Below are positions 33,675 through 42,775 of a stretch of 64,000 nt of DNA, piece after piece; positions within the stretch are counted from its first letter, which is position 1; every line of letters begins with the position of its first letter. The DNA comes from Fibrobacter sp. UBA4309. GTDB lineage: Bacteria > Fibrobacterota > Fibrobacteria > Fibrobacterales > Fibrobacteraceae. Under the pieces are notes generated by a model. It saw only the letters and a list, made by a program, of their open reading frames with translations, was not told the origin of the DNA and made no database searches. The position numbers and the translations under genes are program-made. The stretch is taken from the NCBI RefSeq assembly GCF_002395745.1, contig NZ_DGUN01000078.1:62001-126000 (forward strand). Reading direction: 5' to 3'.

Positions 33675-36030
33675 TCGACTCGCCTCCGAACTTTTCGCGG
33701 TACACCTTCTCTATTTCGGCGAGGCGGGTCGTAATTTCTTCGTTGTCCGGTTCCTTGCGGGCCAGATCCTGGTAGATATCCAAAGCCTTTCCGTACAGGC
33801 CCTGCTCGAAATAGATTTCGGCAAGCGTCTTCGTGTTCAGGCTTTCGTCCAGGTCGGTAGCACCGCGTTCCAGCGGAGCAGAAGGATCCTTGATAAGACC
33901 GCTGGAGACCTCGTCGTCGGAATCATCGGACATCAAGAAATCAACGCCCTTGTTGCCCGCGGCAGATTCTTCGGGCAGGGAATCGTCATCGGATTCGAAC
34001 AGGCCCTTGAACGCACCGTCCACGGCACTTTCGAGAGACTTCGTGTCGACAGCGGCAGGAGCTTCCTGCACGGGAGTTTCTTCTGCAGAAGCCTGTTCGG
34101 TCTTTGCAGCAGCACCTTCTTCGGGAACTTCATCTTCACCGAAGAGCATGTTGAAGGACTTGTCCAGGTCGGCTTCGAGAGAAGCCTGCTGCAGCGGGGC
34201 TTCCTCGACGGCAGCACCCGTATCTTCCTGGGAAGGTTCGGCTTTTTCTTCGTGCTTCACTTCCGGGATGTCGAGATCGTCATCGTCGTTACCGAAGATG
34301 CTGTTGAGTGCGCCACCCATTTCCTTCGCAAAATCTTCAGTTTGATCCTTGGCCGGTTCCGGTTCCGGAATTTCCAGTTCAGTTTCCGCCTGACTCACCT
34401 GTTCGGCGAGAGTTTCTGCGGGCTGTTCCAAGGCAGGTTCGGCAGCCTGTTCTTCTACAGGCTTTTCTTCGGGAACTTCGTCTTCGCCAAAGAGGGCGTC
34501 AAAGGCGCTATCGACGCTGAAAGGCTTGTCGTCTTCCGTTGCAGCCACAGCGGGCTCTTCGGCCGCGGCGGGTTCCTCCAAGGCAGGTTCCGCCTCGAGC
34601 GGTTCTTCCAGGGCGGGTTCAGCCGGAGCTTCTTCGGCAGGCCTGGAATCAAAATCTGCAGACTTCTCGAACAGGGAGTCTTCCGGCTCCGCGGCAGAAG
34701 GTTCGTCGCTCTTGAAAGCAAAATCTTCCGCAGACTTTTCGAACAGGGAATCTTCTTCGGCAGACTTCTCGAACAAGGAGCTTTCCGAAGATTTTTCAAA
34801 CAGGGAATCGGCAGCCTCGGCAGGCTGTTCGGCAGCGGGCTGTTCGGCGACGGGCTTTTCTTCGGGAAGTTCATCTTCGCCAAAAATGTCGTTGAACGCG
34901 CTGTCCACGCTCTGCGGCTTGTCTTCGGCCACCGGTGCGGGCTGCGGGTTTTCTTCGGGAAGTTCATCTTCGCCAAAGATGTCGTTAAATGCGCTGTCCA
35001 CGCTCTGCGGCTTGTCTTCGGCCACCGGTGCGGGCTGCGGCTTTTCTTCGGGAAGTTCATCTTCGCCAAAAATGTCGTTGAACGCGCTGTCCACGCTCTG
35101 CGGCTTGTCTTCAGAAACGGCTTCGTCTCCGAACACGGTCTGTGCAGAGGACTTGTCCGCAGCGGGTTCATCGTCCAGGGACGTCGGCAAATCCAATTTT
35201 GCAAACGGAGAGAGCGGGGCTTCCGGTTCGAGGTCGTCGGCTTCGCCGAACATGTCGTTGAAAGCGGCGCCCACGTCGTTGCCGGAGACTTCTTCGTCTG
35301 TCGGGAAAACTTCCGGAGAAGAAGGCTCGTCGCTCATCATATCCTGCATCACGGAATCCAGGGAATTCTGGAGGGTATCCATGGCAGAGTCGTCACCGCT
35401 GTCCATCGAGGCCGAAAGCGAAGCAAATGCGGCGAACGGATCGTCTTCCGTAGCGGAATCGTCACCCGCAACGTCTTCCGTAGCGGCAGTTTCGGTGCCT
35501 TCGGCAGTTTCCGTTGTAGCAGTTTCGGCAGAAGCGGCAGGCGTTTCGGTCGCACCGAAGTCATCGGGCATGGCAAAATCGGCATCCGACATAGCTGCGG
35601 CACCGGCCACGGCGGCAGCTTCGGCCACGACATCTTCTTCTACATGGTCATACTCTTCTTTCCAGAACGTATCGAGCGGGTCCATGTCGTGCACGCGGCG
35701 GTAGCACTTGTTACGCTCGTTCTCGTTGCCCAGCTGTTCGTAGGCATCGCCCATACGCTTCTGCGCCGAAAGGCAGAACGGGTCGAATTTCAGGGCTTTC
35801 TCGCATTCCGCGATACATTCCTCGAATTCACCCTTCTGGAAAAGAATCATCGAACGGACCAGCATGGCGGGAACATCGTTCGGGTAGAAAGTCAATCCAC
35901 CATCCACACGGGCAAGCGCGGTTTCCAGGTCACCCGACTCACGTTCCAAGTCGGCAACCCAGGAGAATGCCTGGGACCTGTTCTTCTTGCCAATGCTCTT
36001 TTTCAGGGAATCTAACAAAGCGGTAGCCAT
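33667..36030 (-). CDS. TPR protein with long acidic repeat region, linked to pilT
   Basis: The 787-residue cytoplasmic protein has TPR-like helices at the N-terminus (about 10-115: EECIAECEKALKFDPFCLSAQ). About 560 residues of Glu/Asp/Ala/Pro-rich disordered sequence follow, then a last TPR pair (TLAEIYFEQGLYGKALDIYQ). The acidic region contains near-identical 31-residue repeats (EDKPQSVDSAFNDIFGEDEL plus a Pro/Ala spacer), degenerate FNxxFGE motifs, and four SLFEKS(A/S) motifs. It starts directly at the stop of the Trm112-like gene (TAAATG) and overlaps pilT by eight bases. Recurrent short motifs in a disordered chain suggest a multivalent scaffold, possibly for motility or division machinery; that is inference. 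Confidence 0.85.
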   Translation of the reverse strand: MATALLDSLKKSIGKKNRSQAFSWVADLERESGDLETALARVDGGLTFYPNDVPAMLVRSMILFQKGEFEECIAECEKALKFDPFCLSAQKRMGDAYEQLGNENERNKCYRRVHDMDPLDTFWKEEYDHVEEDVVAEAAAVAGAAAMSDADFAMPDDFGATETPAASAETATTETAEGTETAATEDVAGDDSATEDDPFAAFASLSASMDSGDDSAMDTLQNSLDSVMQDMMSDEPSSPEVFPTDEEVSGNDVGAAFNDMFGEADDLEPEAPLSPFAKLDLPTSLDDEPAADKSSAQTVFGDEAVSEDKPQSVDSAFNDIFGEDELPEEKPQPAPVAEDKPQSVDSAFNDIFGEDELPEENPQPAPVAEDKPQSVDSAFNDIFGEDELPEEKPVAEQPAAEQPAEAADSLFEKSSESSLFEKSAEEDSLFEKSAEDFAFKSDEPSAAEPEDSLFEKSADFDSRPAEEAPAEPALEEPLEAEPALEEPAAAEEPAVAATEDDKPFSVDSAFDALFGEDEVPEEKPVEEQAAEPALEQPAETLAEQVSQAETELEIPEPEPAKDQTEDFAKEMGGALNSIFGNDDDDLDIPEVKHEEKAEPSQEDTGAAVEEAPLQQASLEADLDKSFNMLFGEDEVPEEGAAAKTEQASAEETPVQEAPAAVDTKSLESAVDGAFKGLFESDDDSLPEESAAGNKGVDFLMSDDSDDEVSSGLIKDPSAPLERGATDLDESLNTKTLAEIYFEQGLYGKALDIYQDLARKEPDNEEITTRLAEIEKVYREKFGGESNG
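34856..35112. repeat. 93-bp direct repeats within the TPR/acidic protein gene
   Basis: TTTTCTTCGGGAAGTTCATC recurs at 34856, 34949 and 35042, an exact 93-base (31-codon) spacing, with only a few substitutions between copies. About 2.8 units are present. High identity at synonymous sites points to recent duplication or gene conversion. Confidence 0.92.
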
Positions 36031-36288
36031 TTATGCCCCCACGGGAAGAAGGATAGCTTCATCGGACAGCAAAACGGGAATGCCTTCGCGGACCGGGTAG
36101 GCACGTTTGCCATCCGCCGAAACAAGGGCTTCTTCCATTTTTTCCGAAACAGTTTCGCCGGCGGCGTTCTTGAGGGTCCCTGCATCAATCGCCCGATTGA
36201 GGGACTGGAGGCAGGAGTCGTCGGCCAATTTCAAAGATGCCCGAGTTACGGGGCAACAGAGGATATCCAAAAGATTCGTATCAAACAT
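36031..36288 (-). CDS. Trm112-like / UPF0434-type small protein
   Basis: The 85-residue product matches the YcaR/UPF0434 (Trm112-like) proteins: MFDTNLLDILCCPVTRASL at the start and ADGKRAYPVREGIPVLLSDEA at the end. The Cys pair near residue 12 is present, but a second pair for a full zinc ribbon is absent. A middle insertion of about 30 residues makes it longer than E. coli YcaR (60). ATG 36288 with AAAGG upstream is favoured over a GTG at 36309. In other organisms Trm112 activates methyltransferases; here it leads an operon with the TPR protein and pilT. Confidence 0.85.
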   Translation of the reverse strand: MFDTNLLDILCCPVTRASLKLADDSCLQSLNRAIDAGTLKNAAGETVSEKMEEALVSADGKRAYPVREGIPVLLSDEAILLPVGA

Positions 36289-36346
36289 AAGACCTTTATA
36301 ATCAACCACTTAGATTATAAGGTAAAAATAACTTCATTTTAAGGAA

Positions 36347-36360
36347 AGGGGTCGTCCCCT
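36347..36360 (-). terminator. Hairpin ending the glycosyltransferase operon
   Basis: AGGGG-TCGT-CCCCT follows the last glycosyltransferase gene on the minus strand and is followed by TTTCCTT. The short stem and broken T-run make it a weak candidate. Confidence 0.4.
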
Positions 36361-36367
36361 CTGCCAA

Positions 36368-37996
36368 TTAATGCAAGTATTTCAGGTTTACGAGGGCAAA
36401 ATTGCCGTTTTTCCCGTTCCCGATGAGCAAATAGACCTTCAATTTGAGCTTTTCGAGCCAATCGATGTCAAAATCCTCGCGATATCCCGAAAAATTGGAC
36501 ACCACGAGCAGTTCACGGCACCCGGTCCTGTTGCAGATGGATTCCATATCCGAAAGCGGTCCCAGGAGGTGCTGGCGGTTTTCTTCGCTAATCTTTTCGG
36601 GCTCACCGCTCACGCAGCCAAGAATCTCGATACCGGGAATAACGTTATAGCTATCAAACCAGGTGGTCAGGGAATCCTCGCGGCCACCGAGCAGAATGGA
36701 ACGGTGACGCTTTTTGGCAAAGATACGGTAAAAATAGTTTATCCAAAATGCGATACGGCGCCATGCGAAGAGGGCTAGCGGGATGAATAGAACGGAACTC
36801 ACCACAAAAACGGCTAGACCCGGGAAATAAGGTATGCCATCTACGGCATCGCCAATGGACGGACGTCGCGTAAGGTAAGCGAAAGTCTCGTAGCCCGCAA
36901 TCGCGAGGATATTCAGCGGCACTAAATAGCGCAGGAACTTTTCTCCCTTGAGGCTGGATTCCGTATATTCCCCGCGAAAAATAAGGAACACCATGTTCAC
37001 AAGAGCAACGACACCAACAAGCCTCCAGTCCATATACATGGAGAAGTCACAAATACCAGAATCAACAGCGGAAGCGGCGTTGCTCAGACCAACAAACGCC
37101 CACAAGGCAACCACGCCCAAATCGAGGAACATCTTCCAGAACTTCGGGATAAGGCGCGAGAACATGCCCACGTACGCCGCGAACAGGATACCGAACGACA
37201 CAAGGAAATTGGGAATGACGTAAAGATCCCTGTGCTTTTTCACAAAGATAAGCATCGCCTTGTAGAAGTCCACATAGGACCCCCAACGACGCGTACGGCA
37301 GCTCTGGCCCTTGAAATGCAGGATATTTGTCGAAGGCGTATAGTAGTTCTTGAATCCCGCCGCCTTTGTCCTGAAACAAAGATCCAGGTCTTCGCCGTAC
37401 ATAAAGAAGTCTTCGTCGAAACCGTTCAGGGATTCGTACAGTTCGCGCTTGATGCAGAAGAACGATCCACTGATGGCGTCCACCTCGATCATCTCGTCGG
37501 GATCGGCATAAGTCATGTTGTAGCTGGCGAGCAGCTTGTTCTTCGGGAACATCGTCGCAAGCCCGATGGTCTTGGATACAGCCGAAATAATCGTCGGGAA
37601 CGACCTACGGCAAGCCCACTGGATGGAACCGTCTTCGTTCAAGATGCGGCAGCCCACGGTACCCGCATCCGGATGGCTTTCCATGAACGCGAGCATCTCG
37701 CGGAAAGAATCCCTGGAAATAACCGTATCGGGATTGATAAAAAACAGGTAGGGCTTGGTCGCCTGCTTTTCGGCCAGATTGCAGCCCTTGCCAAACCCCA
37801 AGTTTTCCTTGGAATCGAGCCAAAGCACTTCCGGGAAATAAGCCTTGATTTCGGGGAGAATCGGGTCCTTCGATCCGTTATCGAGCACTATAATCTGCGC
37901 ATCGATACCTTCGCAAGCGTCGCGAACCGACTTCAAGCAAGCGGGAATAAAGTCGCAGGAATTATAGGCAACGATGATGATGGAACAGGAGTACAT
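36368..37996 (-). CDS. Family 2 glycosyltransferase fused to a membrane and Rossmann-like domain
   Basis: The 542-residue protein has an N-terminal GT2 domain (about 1-260) of rhamnosyltransferase type: SIIIVAYNSCDFIPACL, VLDNGSKDP, FFINPDTVIS and FDEDFFMYGEDLDLCFR. Then come about five hydrophobic helices (about 260-430). The C-terminal part (about 430-540) begins KKRHRSILLGGRED and has LGPLSDMESICNRTGCRELLVVS, like the nucleotide-binding N-domain of polyprenyl glycosylphosphotransferases. The catalytic sugar-phosphotransferase domain of that family is absent. It is the last gene of the ribE-to-GT operon and starts seven bases after the previous stop. Likely membrane-associated sugar transfer in surface glycan assembly. 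Confidence 0.85.
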   Translation of the reverse strand: MYSCSIIIVAYNSCDFIPACLKSVRDACEGIDAQIIVLDNGSKDPILPEIKAYFPEVLWLDSKENLGFGKGCNLAEKQATKPYLFFINPDTVISRDSFREMLAFMESHPDAGTVGCRILNEDGSIQWACRRSFPTIISAVSKTIGLATMFPKNKLLASYNMTYADPDEMIEVDAISGSFFCIKRELYESLNGFDEDFFMYGEDLDLCFRTKAAGFKNYYTPSTNILHFKGQSCRTRRWGSYVDFYKAMLIFVKKHRDLYVIPNFLVSFGILFAAYVGMFSRLIPKFWKMFLDLGVVALWAFVGLSNAASAVDSGICDFSMYMDWRLVGVVALVNMVFLIFRGEYTESSLKGEKFLRYLVPLNILAIAGYETFAYLTRRPSIGDAVDGIPYFPGLAVFVVSSVLFIPLALFAWRRIAFWINYFYRIFAKKRHRSILLGGREDSLTTWFDSYNVIPGIEILGCVSGEPEKISEENRQHLLGPLSDMESICNRTGCRELLVVSNFSGYREDFDIDWLEKLKLKVYLLIGNGKNGNFALVNLKYLH

Positions 37997-38003
37997 TTTG
38001 GAA

Positions 38004-38717
38004 CTAGGCGAGCCCGAGTCTCAGTTTGAGGACGAGGAAGAATGCTTCGGAAATAATGCCACCGCTCATCTTGGAAGTGCCGCGGGTGCGGTCCGTGAAG
38101 ACAATGGGGATTTCCTTGACGCGGAGTCCGCGCTTCCATATCTTGAATGTCGTTTCGATCTGGAAACAGTATCCGTCACTCTTCATCTTGTCGAGGTTCA
38201 AGGCCTGCAAGGCCTCACGGCGGAAGCACTTGAAACCGCCCGTCGCATCGCTAATCGGGAGGCCCGTCACGATACGGGTGTAAACGTTCGCTCCGTAGCT
38301 CAGGATAAGGCGGCGCAGGTCCCAGTTCACCACGCTAATGCGGCGGTCCAGGTAACGGCTGCCCAGGACCAGGTCCGATTCTTCTGCAGCTTCAAGGAAC
38401 CTGTTCAAATCCGTCGGGGCATGGCTGAAGTCGGCGTCCATCTCAAAGACACGCTCGTAATCGCGTTCCAACGCCCACTTGAAACCCAGGACGTATGCGG
38501 AACCGAGTCCCATTTTACCCTTGCGGCGGACAAGATGGATGCGAGGATTCTTTTCGGCTTCGGCCTGAACCATGTCGCCCGTCCCGTCCGGGGAACCGTC
38601 ATCCACCACCAGAATGTCGATGCATTCATTCTGTTCCAGAATGGCAGACATGATAAGAAGGATATTTTCCTTCTCGTTGTAGGTCGGGACGATTACCAAG
38701 CTCTTAGGATGCACCAT
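38004..38717 (-). CDS. Polyprenyl-phosphate mannose synthase-like glycosyltransferase (DPM1 type)
   Basis: The 237-residue GT2 enzyme resembles dolichol- or polyprenyl-phosphate mannose synthases without a membrane anchor. Motifs are LVIVPTYNEKENI, ILVVDDGSPDGTGDMV, the Asp-rich metal site EMDADFSHAPTDL near residue 90, SRYLDRRISVVNWDLRR and FKCFRREALQAL. It should load a sugar from a nucleotide donor onto polyprenyl phosphate on the cytoplasmic face. ATG 38717 has GGAG upstream and gives the normal N-terminus; the longer frame to 38750 overlaps the preceding gene. It sits in the operon with DUF2723, which could use the lipid-linked sugar. Confidence 0.9.
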   Translation of the reverse strand: MVHPKSLVIVPTYNEKENILLIMSAILEQNECIDILVVDDGSPDGTGDMVQAEAEKNPRIHLVRRKGKMGLGSAYVLGFKWALERDYERVFEMDADFSHAPTDLNRFLEAAEESDLVLGSRYLDRRISVVNWDLRRLILSYGANVYTRIVTGLPISDATGGFKCFRREALQALNLDKMKSDGYCFQIETTFKIWKRGLRVKEIPIVFTDRTRGTSKMSGGIISEAFFLVLKLRLGLA

Positions 38718-38746
38718 AATGAAAAACTCCATCCATAATCTACAAA

Positions 38747-39673
38747 TCAAACATCTCGCAAAGTATCCGAAATCGGGAAACTCTGCTTTTTATTGCCGAC
38801 CATCATCTCGCCAAGCAGGCCAAGAGAGCCGAACTGGACGCCCATCACGAGCGAAAAGCCGCCCGCCAGGAGCAACGGACGCACGTGCATGGCGCCGGTC
38901 TGCAGCCATTCGTAGCCAAAGTACCCGCAAACGCCGAGTCCAAGCATCACGAAAATCAGCCCGACAAGGCCAAAGAAATGGAGCGGTTTGGCAGAAAAAC
39001 TGCGCATGAACATGAGCGAGACGAGGTCCAGGAATCCCGAAACCAGGCGCGAAACGCCGTACTTGGAAACCCCGTGGACGCGGGCGCGGTGCGCGACCGG
39101 CATCTCGGTGATACGGAAACCCTGCCACTTGGCCATCACCGGGATAAAGCGGTGATAGTCACCGTAGAGTTCGATATAGCGTACCACGCAGCTGCGGTAA
39201 GCCTTGATGCCGCAGTTGAAATCGTGCAGGCGCTTGCCGCATACGGCCGAGACGGTCAAGTTGAAAAGCTTGGACGGGAGCGTCTTGTGCCACGGATCCA
39301 GGCGACGGACCTTCCAGCCCGAAACAAGGTCATAGCCGTCTTCAAGAATCTTGATCATCTTGGGAATTTCAAGAGGGTCGTCTTGCAAGTCACCGTCGAG
39401 CGTCGCCACGTACTTGCCCTGGGCCTTGGAAAAGCCCAGCGCAAGGGCTGCAGCCTTGCCGCAGTTGAACTGGAAGCGGTATCCGCGCAAGAAGGAGTAT
39501 TCCTTGGAAAGATTTTCCAGGACTTCCCACGTATTGTCGCGGCTGCCGTCATCGATAGCGATGACTTCGTACGTGAAGCCGGTCGGTTCCATGGCGGCGA
39601 CTATTTCTTTCAACAATTCCGGAAGGTTTTCGCTTTCTTCCTTGACCGGAATGACCATGCTTAAATCCATCAT
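38747..39673 (-). CDS. Membrane-anchored family 2 glycosyltransferase, ArnC/GtrB-like
   Basis: The 308-residue enzyme has a GT2 domain (LSMVIPVKEESENLPELL, VIAIDDGSRDNTWEVL, YVATLDGDLQDDP) and two C-terminal transmembrane helices (about 230-290: FFGLVGLIFVMLGLGVCGYF and PLLLAGGFSLVMGVQFGSLG). This is the layout of undecaprenyl-phosphate sugar transferases such as ArnC and GtrB. It probably makes a second polyprenyl-phosphate-linked sugar. It starts 10 bases after the DUF2723 stop and ends near the DPM1-like start, so all three are co-transcribed. Confidence 0.9.
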   Translation of the reverse strand: MMDLSMVIPVKEESENLPELLKEIVAAMEPTGFTYEVIAIDDGSRDNTWEVLENLSKEYSFLRGYRFQFNCGKAAALALGFSKAQGKYVATLDGDLQDDPLEIPKMIKILEDGYDLVSGWKVRRLDPWHKTLPSKLFNLTVSAVCGKRLHDFNCGIKAYRSCVVRYIELYGDYHRFIPVMAKWQGFRITEMPVAHRARVHGVSKYGVSRLVSGFLDLVSLMFMRSFSAKPLHFFGLVGLIFVMLGLGVCGYFGYEWLQTGAMHVRPLLLAGGFSLVMGVQFGSLGLLGEMMVGNKKQSFPISDTLRDV

Positions 39674-39683
39674 GACCTCTAAA

Positions 39684-42600
39684 CTAGTTCGCCGAAGCGA
39701 CCACCGGGGCTGAATCCACGGCAGCGGAATCCACCTTGGCGGAATCCGTTTCGGCGCGTTCTTCTTCTATCTTAATGGGATCTTCCGGCATCTGCGAAAT
39801 CTGCTGGACACTCATCTGCAAGCGGGCACGTCCACCCTCGTCAAAGGCGGGAACCATCTTGAGACCGCGTTCGAGCACTTCGAGGGCACCCTTCTTGTCG
39901 CCACCCACCTCGTAGATAAACGCGGCCGCCCAGTAGTTACGCCATTCACGCGGGAACTGCTTCATGCCGAGTTCCAGATACTTGATCGCCGTGGCAGAAA
40001 GGCTATCCAGCTCGGCCTTCTTGGCGGCCGTGAACGGAGAACTCTGGCGGAGGGCGCCCATCTTTTCGCGAATGGCGAACGAAATCTGCAAGTACAGCGA
40101 GACATAGCTAGAAAGGAGACGTTCCGTTTCAGAATTGATATAGGCCGTTCCGTCGCCGAGGCCGCGGAACTTGAACGTGCTGTCGATGAGATTTGCCGTG
40201 AAGGTCTCGTCAAAAGAACGTTCCCTCGGATTAAGGTCACCCTTCACAAGGTTGTACACGAGGCCTTCCTGGACCATGTACTTTTCGAGGCCCATGAAGT
40301 TCGAAGTACCGACCGTCGTAGAAATTTCGATAGGCTTGTCCATGTTCTGCAGGGCAAGGTCGATGACGAGCTTATGCTGCGTGAGCATCATGCTGCTGCG
40401 GGTGCGCTTGGCCCATTCGTGGAAAGAATCCCAAACCTGGTAATGCACCTTGAACTGGAACAGCTTGGCGGAATCGGCAGCGGAAAGCTGCTGGCCTTCC
40501 ATCTGGTCAATGCGTTCCTTGAGGCGCGGCATAAGCACTTCGGCCCTCTTGACCCAGGTAGCCGTAGCATGGTTCGGGTTAGCGGCGCTGCTGTTGTCGA
40601 GCACCATGTCGCGGTCGATGGCGGCCTTGTCGTAGCTCAGCTTGAGGATAGGCTCGTTGTCGAGCATCTGCTTGATATACCAGTCGGTATTGCCGAGCGA
40701 GAGGTTCACCACGCGCACGTCCTTGCGGATACCGGCCACTTCCTGAGCAAACCACAGCGGGAAGGTGTCGTTGTCGCCGTTCGTAAAGAGAATGGCGTTC
40801 GGGCGGCAGCTGTTCAGCAGGTTGTAGGCGTAATCCCAGGGAACCCAGAGACCAGAGCGGTCATGTTCCTCGTAGTTCGAGATGCAGGGCACCGCAAAGG
40901 ACACAATCGCGAGCAACGCGGCAAGCGGAGTCGCAAAGGCAACCGTCGTCGCCGTCGTGGCGCAGGTCAGCACCAGGATACCGGCACCGACACCAAAGAT
41001 AAGGCTCATGAAAATGAAAGCCGGCGTATAGAAATAGTCACGTTCGCGGACTTCCATGTGGACCGCTTCCGGGAACGGTGCACGCTGGCCGGCCTGGGCA
41101 AAGGCGCTTTCGATCTTGCTCCAGTTGCTCCATGCCGTAGAATTCTGCAAGTCCGAAACTTCGCGTTCGTACTTCGCGATCTTGTCTGCCGGGGCTCCCC
41201 TACGACGGAGGACATCCGCACTGATCTTGGCGCGTTCGATCTTCTGGCGCAAGTCGATCAGCTCGTTGGGATCCGGGAGCGAAGATATGTTCGCACCGCT
41301 GCGGTTCAGGTCGGCCACGTTACGGCTCATCACGGAGACCCAGTAATCGTGGTCGCGCTGTTCCATGCGGGAACCGTCGGCAAAGTTGATGTAGAACAGG
41401 AGTCCCAGGGAGCAAAGGGCGTAGAGGACGCCCATGTAGATACCCACATGGCGGTTACGCTTGCCCGCATAAACGCAGACCATCACCAGGAGGCCGTTCA
41501 TGATGAGGAAAATGAGGAACTGCGGAAGGAATTCGTCGCCCATGAAGCTCATCTGGGTCGGGAACTTGAATCCGAAGCGTTCAATCGGTTCGTTCTCGGA
41601 AGCGTCGAACGTATAGACTCCGTTCGCGTAGTTCACGCCACCCACCTTGTAAGGCAGGTACTGGGCCATCTGGTAGCCACCATAGCTCATGCTCGGGAAG
41701 GCGAGCACCTGGTGCGCAAGCTGCGAGCGGCGGTAGAACGCGCGGGTGAGCATGCTTTCGGAACCGTACTGCTTACGTTCCACGAAGTTGTTGAAGGCTT
41801 CCCAGTTTTCGCTCTTGAACAGGTTACCGAGCTGCAGGTTGCCCTGGTCGTCGCGGATGTTGATTTCGGGATTGTTCTCGTCGATAATCGGGTTCAGTTC
41901 GGAACGGATAGGAATGTAGAGGTGCGTGCTGTAACCGATCAGCGCAAAGAACGCAAATGCGAGCGAAAGACGTACGGCCTTGTTCACGTTAGCATTGAAG
42001 GGCTTCGCCACGCTCAACACGGCGAGTACGACCAAACAAGCGAGAGAAAGTTCGATAAAGGCAGACACCATGTAGATGACGGAACAAAGCAGCACACCCG
42101 TGATCCAGATGGGAATGCGTTCCACAATCTTCCTGGGCTGGGCAACGAGCAGGAGCACGAACACGGCCGGAACCGTAAGCATCGTGTAGAGGTGGGCACC
42201 CACGCCGAGGAAAGCGATGTAGCAGATAAAGATAAGCAGGCGGTCGCTACCCTCTTCGTCCCTCTTGTTGTACCAGATGAGACCGAGGTAAGAAATGAGC
42301 ATCAGGATGAACATGGCGATGCCGTAGACTTCGGCTTCGACCGCGTTGAACCAGAACGTATCGGAGAAGGTCAGGAGGAAGCCTGCCACGAGGGCGGCAG
42401 TGCCGAGCACGATGGTGCGCACCTTCTCGGAAATCTTCTCGGCGAGGCTGTCGCTCTTGAGGACAGTGGCAAGGAGTTCCCATGCGAAGAGGGCTGTCAG
42501 GTAGACCGTCGCGGCGGAGCTCACCACGGAGATGTAGTTCACGCGCTTCGCGATTTCACCCACGAACGGGAGCAGCACGATGACAGCGCGGGCCAGGAAC

Positions 42601-42773
42601 ACGAAGAAAGGCGTTCCAGGAGGATGCGGAATACCGAGCGTATTGGCGCAAGCGACAAATTCGCCGCAATCCCAGAAGCTCACTGTCGGAGCCATCGTCA
42701 TCATGTAGACAATCAGCGCCACCAAGCTGGCGACACCCGCAAAGATATGCTTCAACCACTTTTCCTTAATCAC
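39684..42773 (-). CDS. DUF2723 polytopic membrane protein, probable glycosyltransferase
   Basis: The 1029-residue protein begins with the DUF2723 signature: VYMMTMAPTVSFWDCGEFVACANTLGIPHPPGTPFF (shown here split: SFWDCGEF and GIPHPPGTP). It has about a dozen transmembrane helices to residue 690, then a large extracytoplasmic domain with NAILFTNGDNDTFPLWFAQ and TPR-like helices near the C-terminus. The Asp-Cys-Gly-Glu segment sits where GT-C enzymes keep their catalytic acid. The human relative TMEM260 is an O-mannosyltransferase. With two polyprenyl-phosphate sugar synthases immediately downstream, transfer of a lipid-linked sugar to an exported protein or glycan is a reasonable inference. 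The start is GTG, two bases after nusB. Confidence 0.88.
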   Translation of the reverse strand: MIKEKWLKHIFAGVASLVALIVYMMTMAPTVSFWDCGEFVACANTLGIPHPPGTPFFVFLARAVIVLLPFVGEIAKRVNYISVVSSAATVYLTALFAWELLATVLKSDSLAEKISEKVRTIVLGTAALVAGFLLTFSDTFWFNAVEAEVYGIAMFILMLISYLGLIWYNKRDEEGSDRLLIFICYIAFLGVGAHLYTMLTVPAVFVLLLVAQPRKIVERIPIWITGVLLCSVIYMVSAFIELSLACLVVLAVLSVAKPFNANVNKAVRLSLAFAFFALIGYSTHLYIPIRSELNPIIDENNPEINIRDDQGNLQLGNLFKSENWEAFNNFVERKQYGSESMLTRAFYRRSQLAHQVLAFPSMSYGGYQMAQYLPYKVGGVNYANGVYTFDASENEPIERFGFKFPTQMSFMGDEFLPQFLIFLIMNGLLVMVCVYAGKRNRHVGIYMGVLYALCSLGLLFYINFADGSRMEQRDHDYWVSVMSRNVADLNRSGANISSLPDPNELIDLRQKIERAKISADVLRRRGAPADKIAKYEREVSDLQNSTAWSNWSKIESAFAQAGQRAPFPEAVHMEVRERDYFYTPAFIFMSLIFGVGAGILVLTCATTATTVAFATPLAALLAIVSFAVPCISNYEEHDRSGLWVPWDYAYNLLNSCRPNAILFTNGDNDTFPLWFAQEVAGIRKDVRVVNLSLGNTDWYIKQMLDNEPILKLSYDKAAIDRDMVLDNSSAANPNHATATWVKRAEVLMPRLKERIDQMEGQQLSAADSAKLFQFKVHYQVWDSFHEWAKRTRSSMMLTQHKLVIDLALQNMDKPIEISTTVGTSNFMGLEKYMVQEGLVYNLVKGDLNPRERSFDETFTANLIDSTFKFRGLGDGTAYINSETERLLSSYVSLYLQISFAIREKMGALRQSSPFTAAKKAELDSLSATAIKYLELGMKQFPREWRNYWAAAFIYEVGGDKKGALEVLERGLKMVPAFDEGGRARLQMSVQQISQMPEDPIKIEEERAETDSAKVDSAAVDSAPVVASAN

Positions 42774-42775
42774 GA

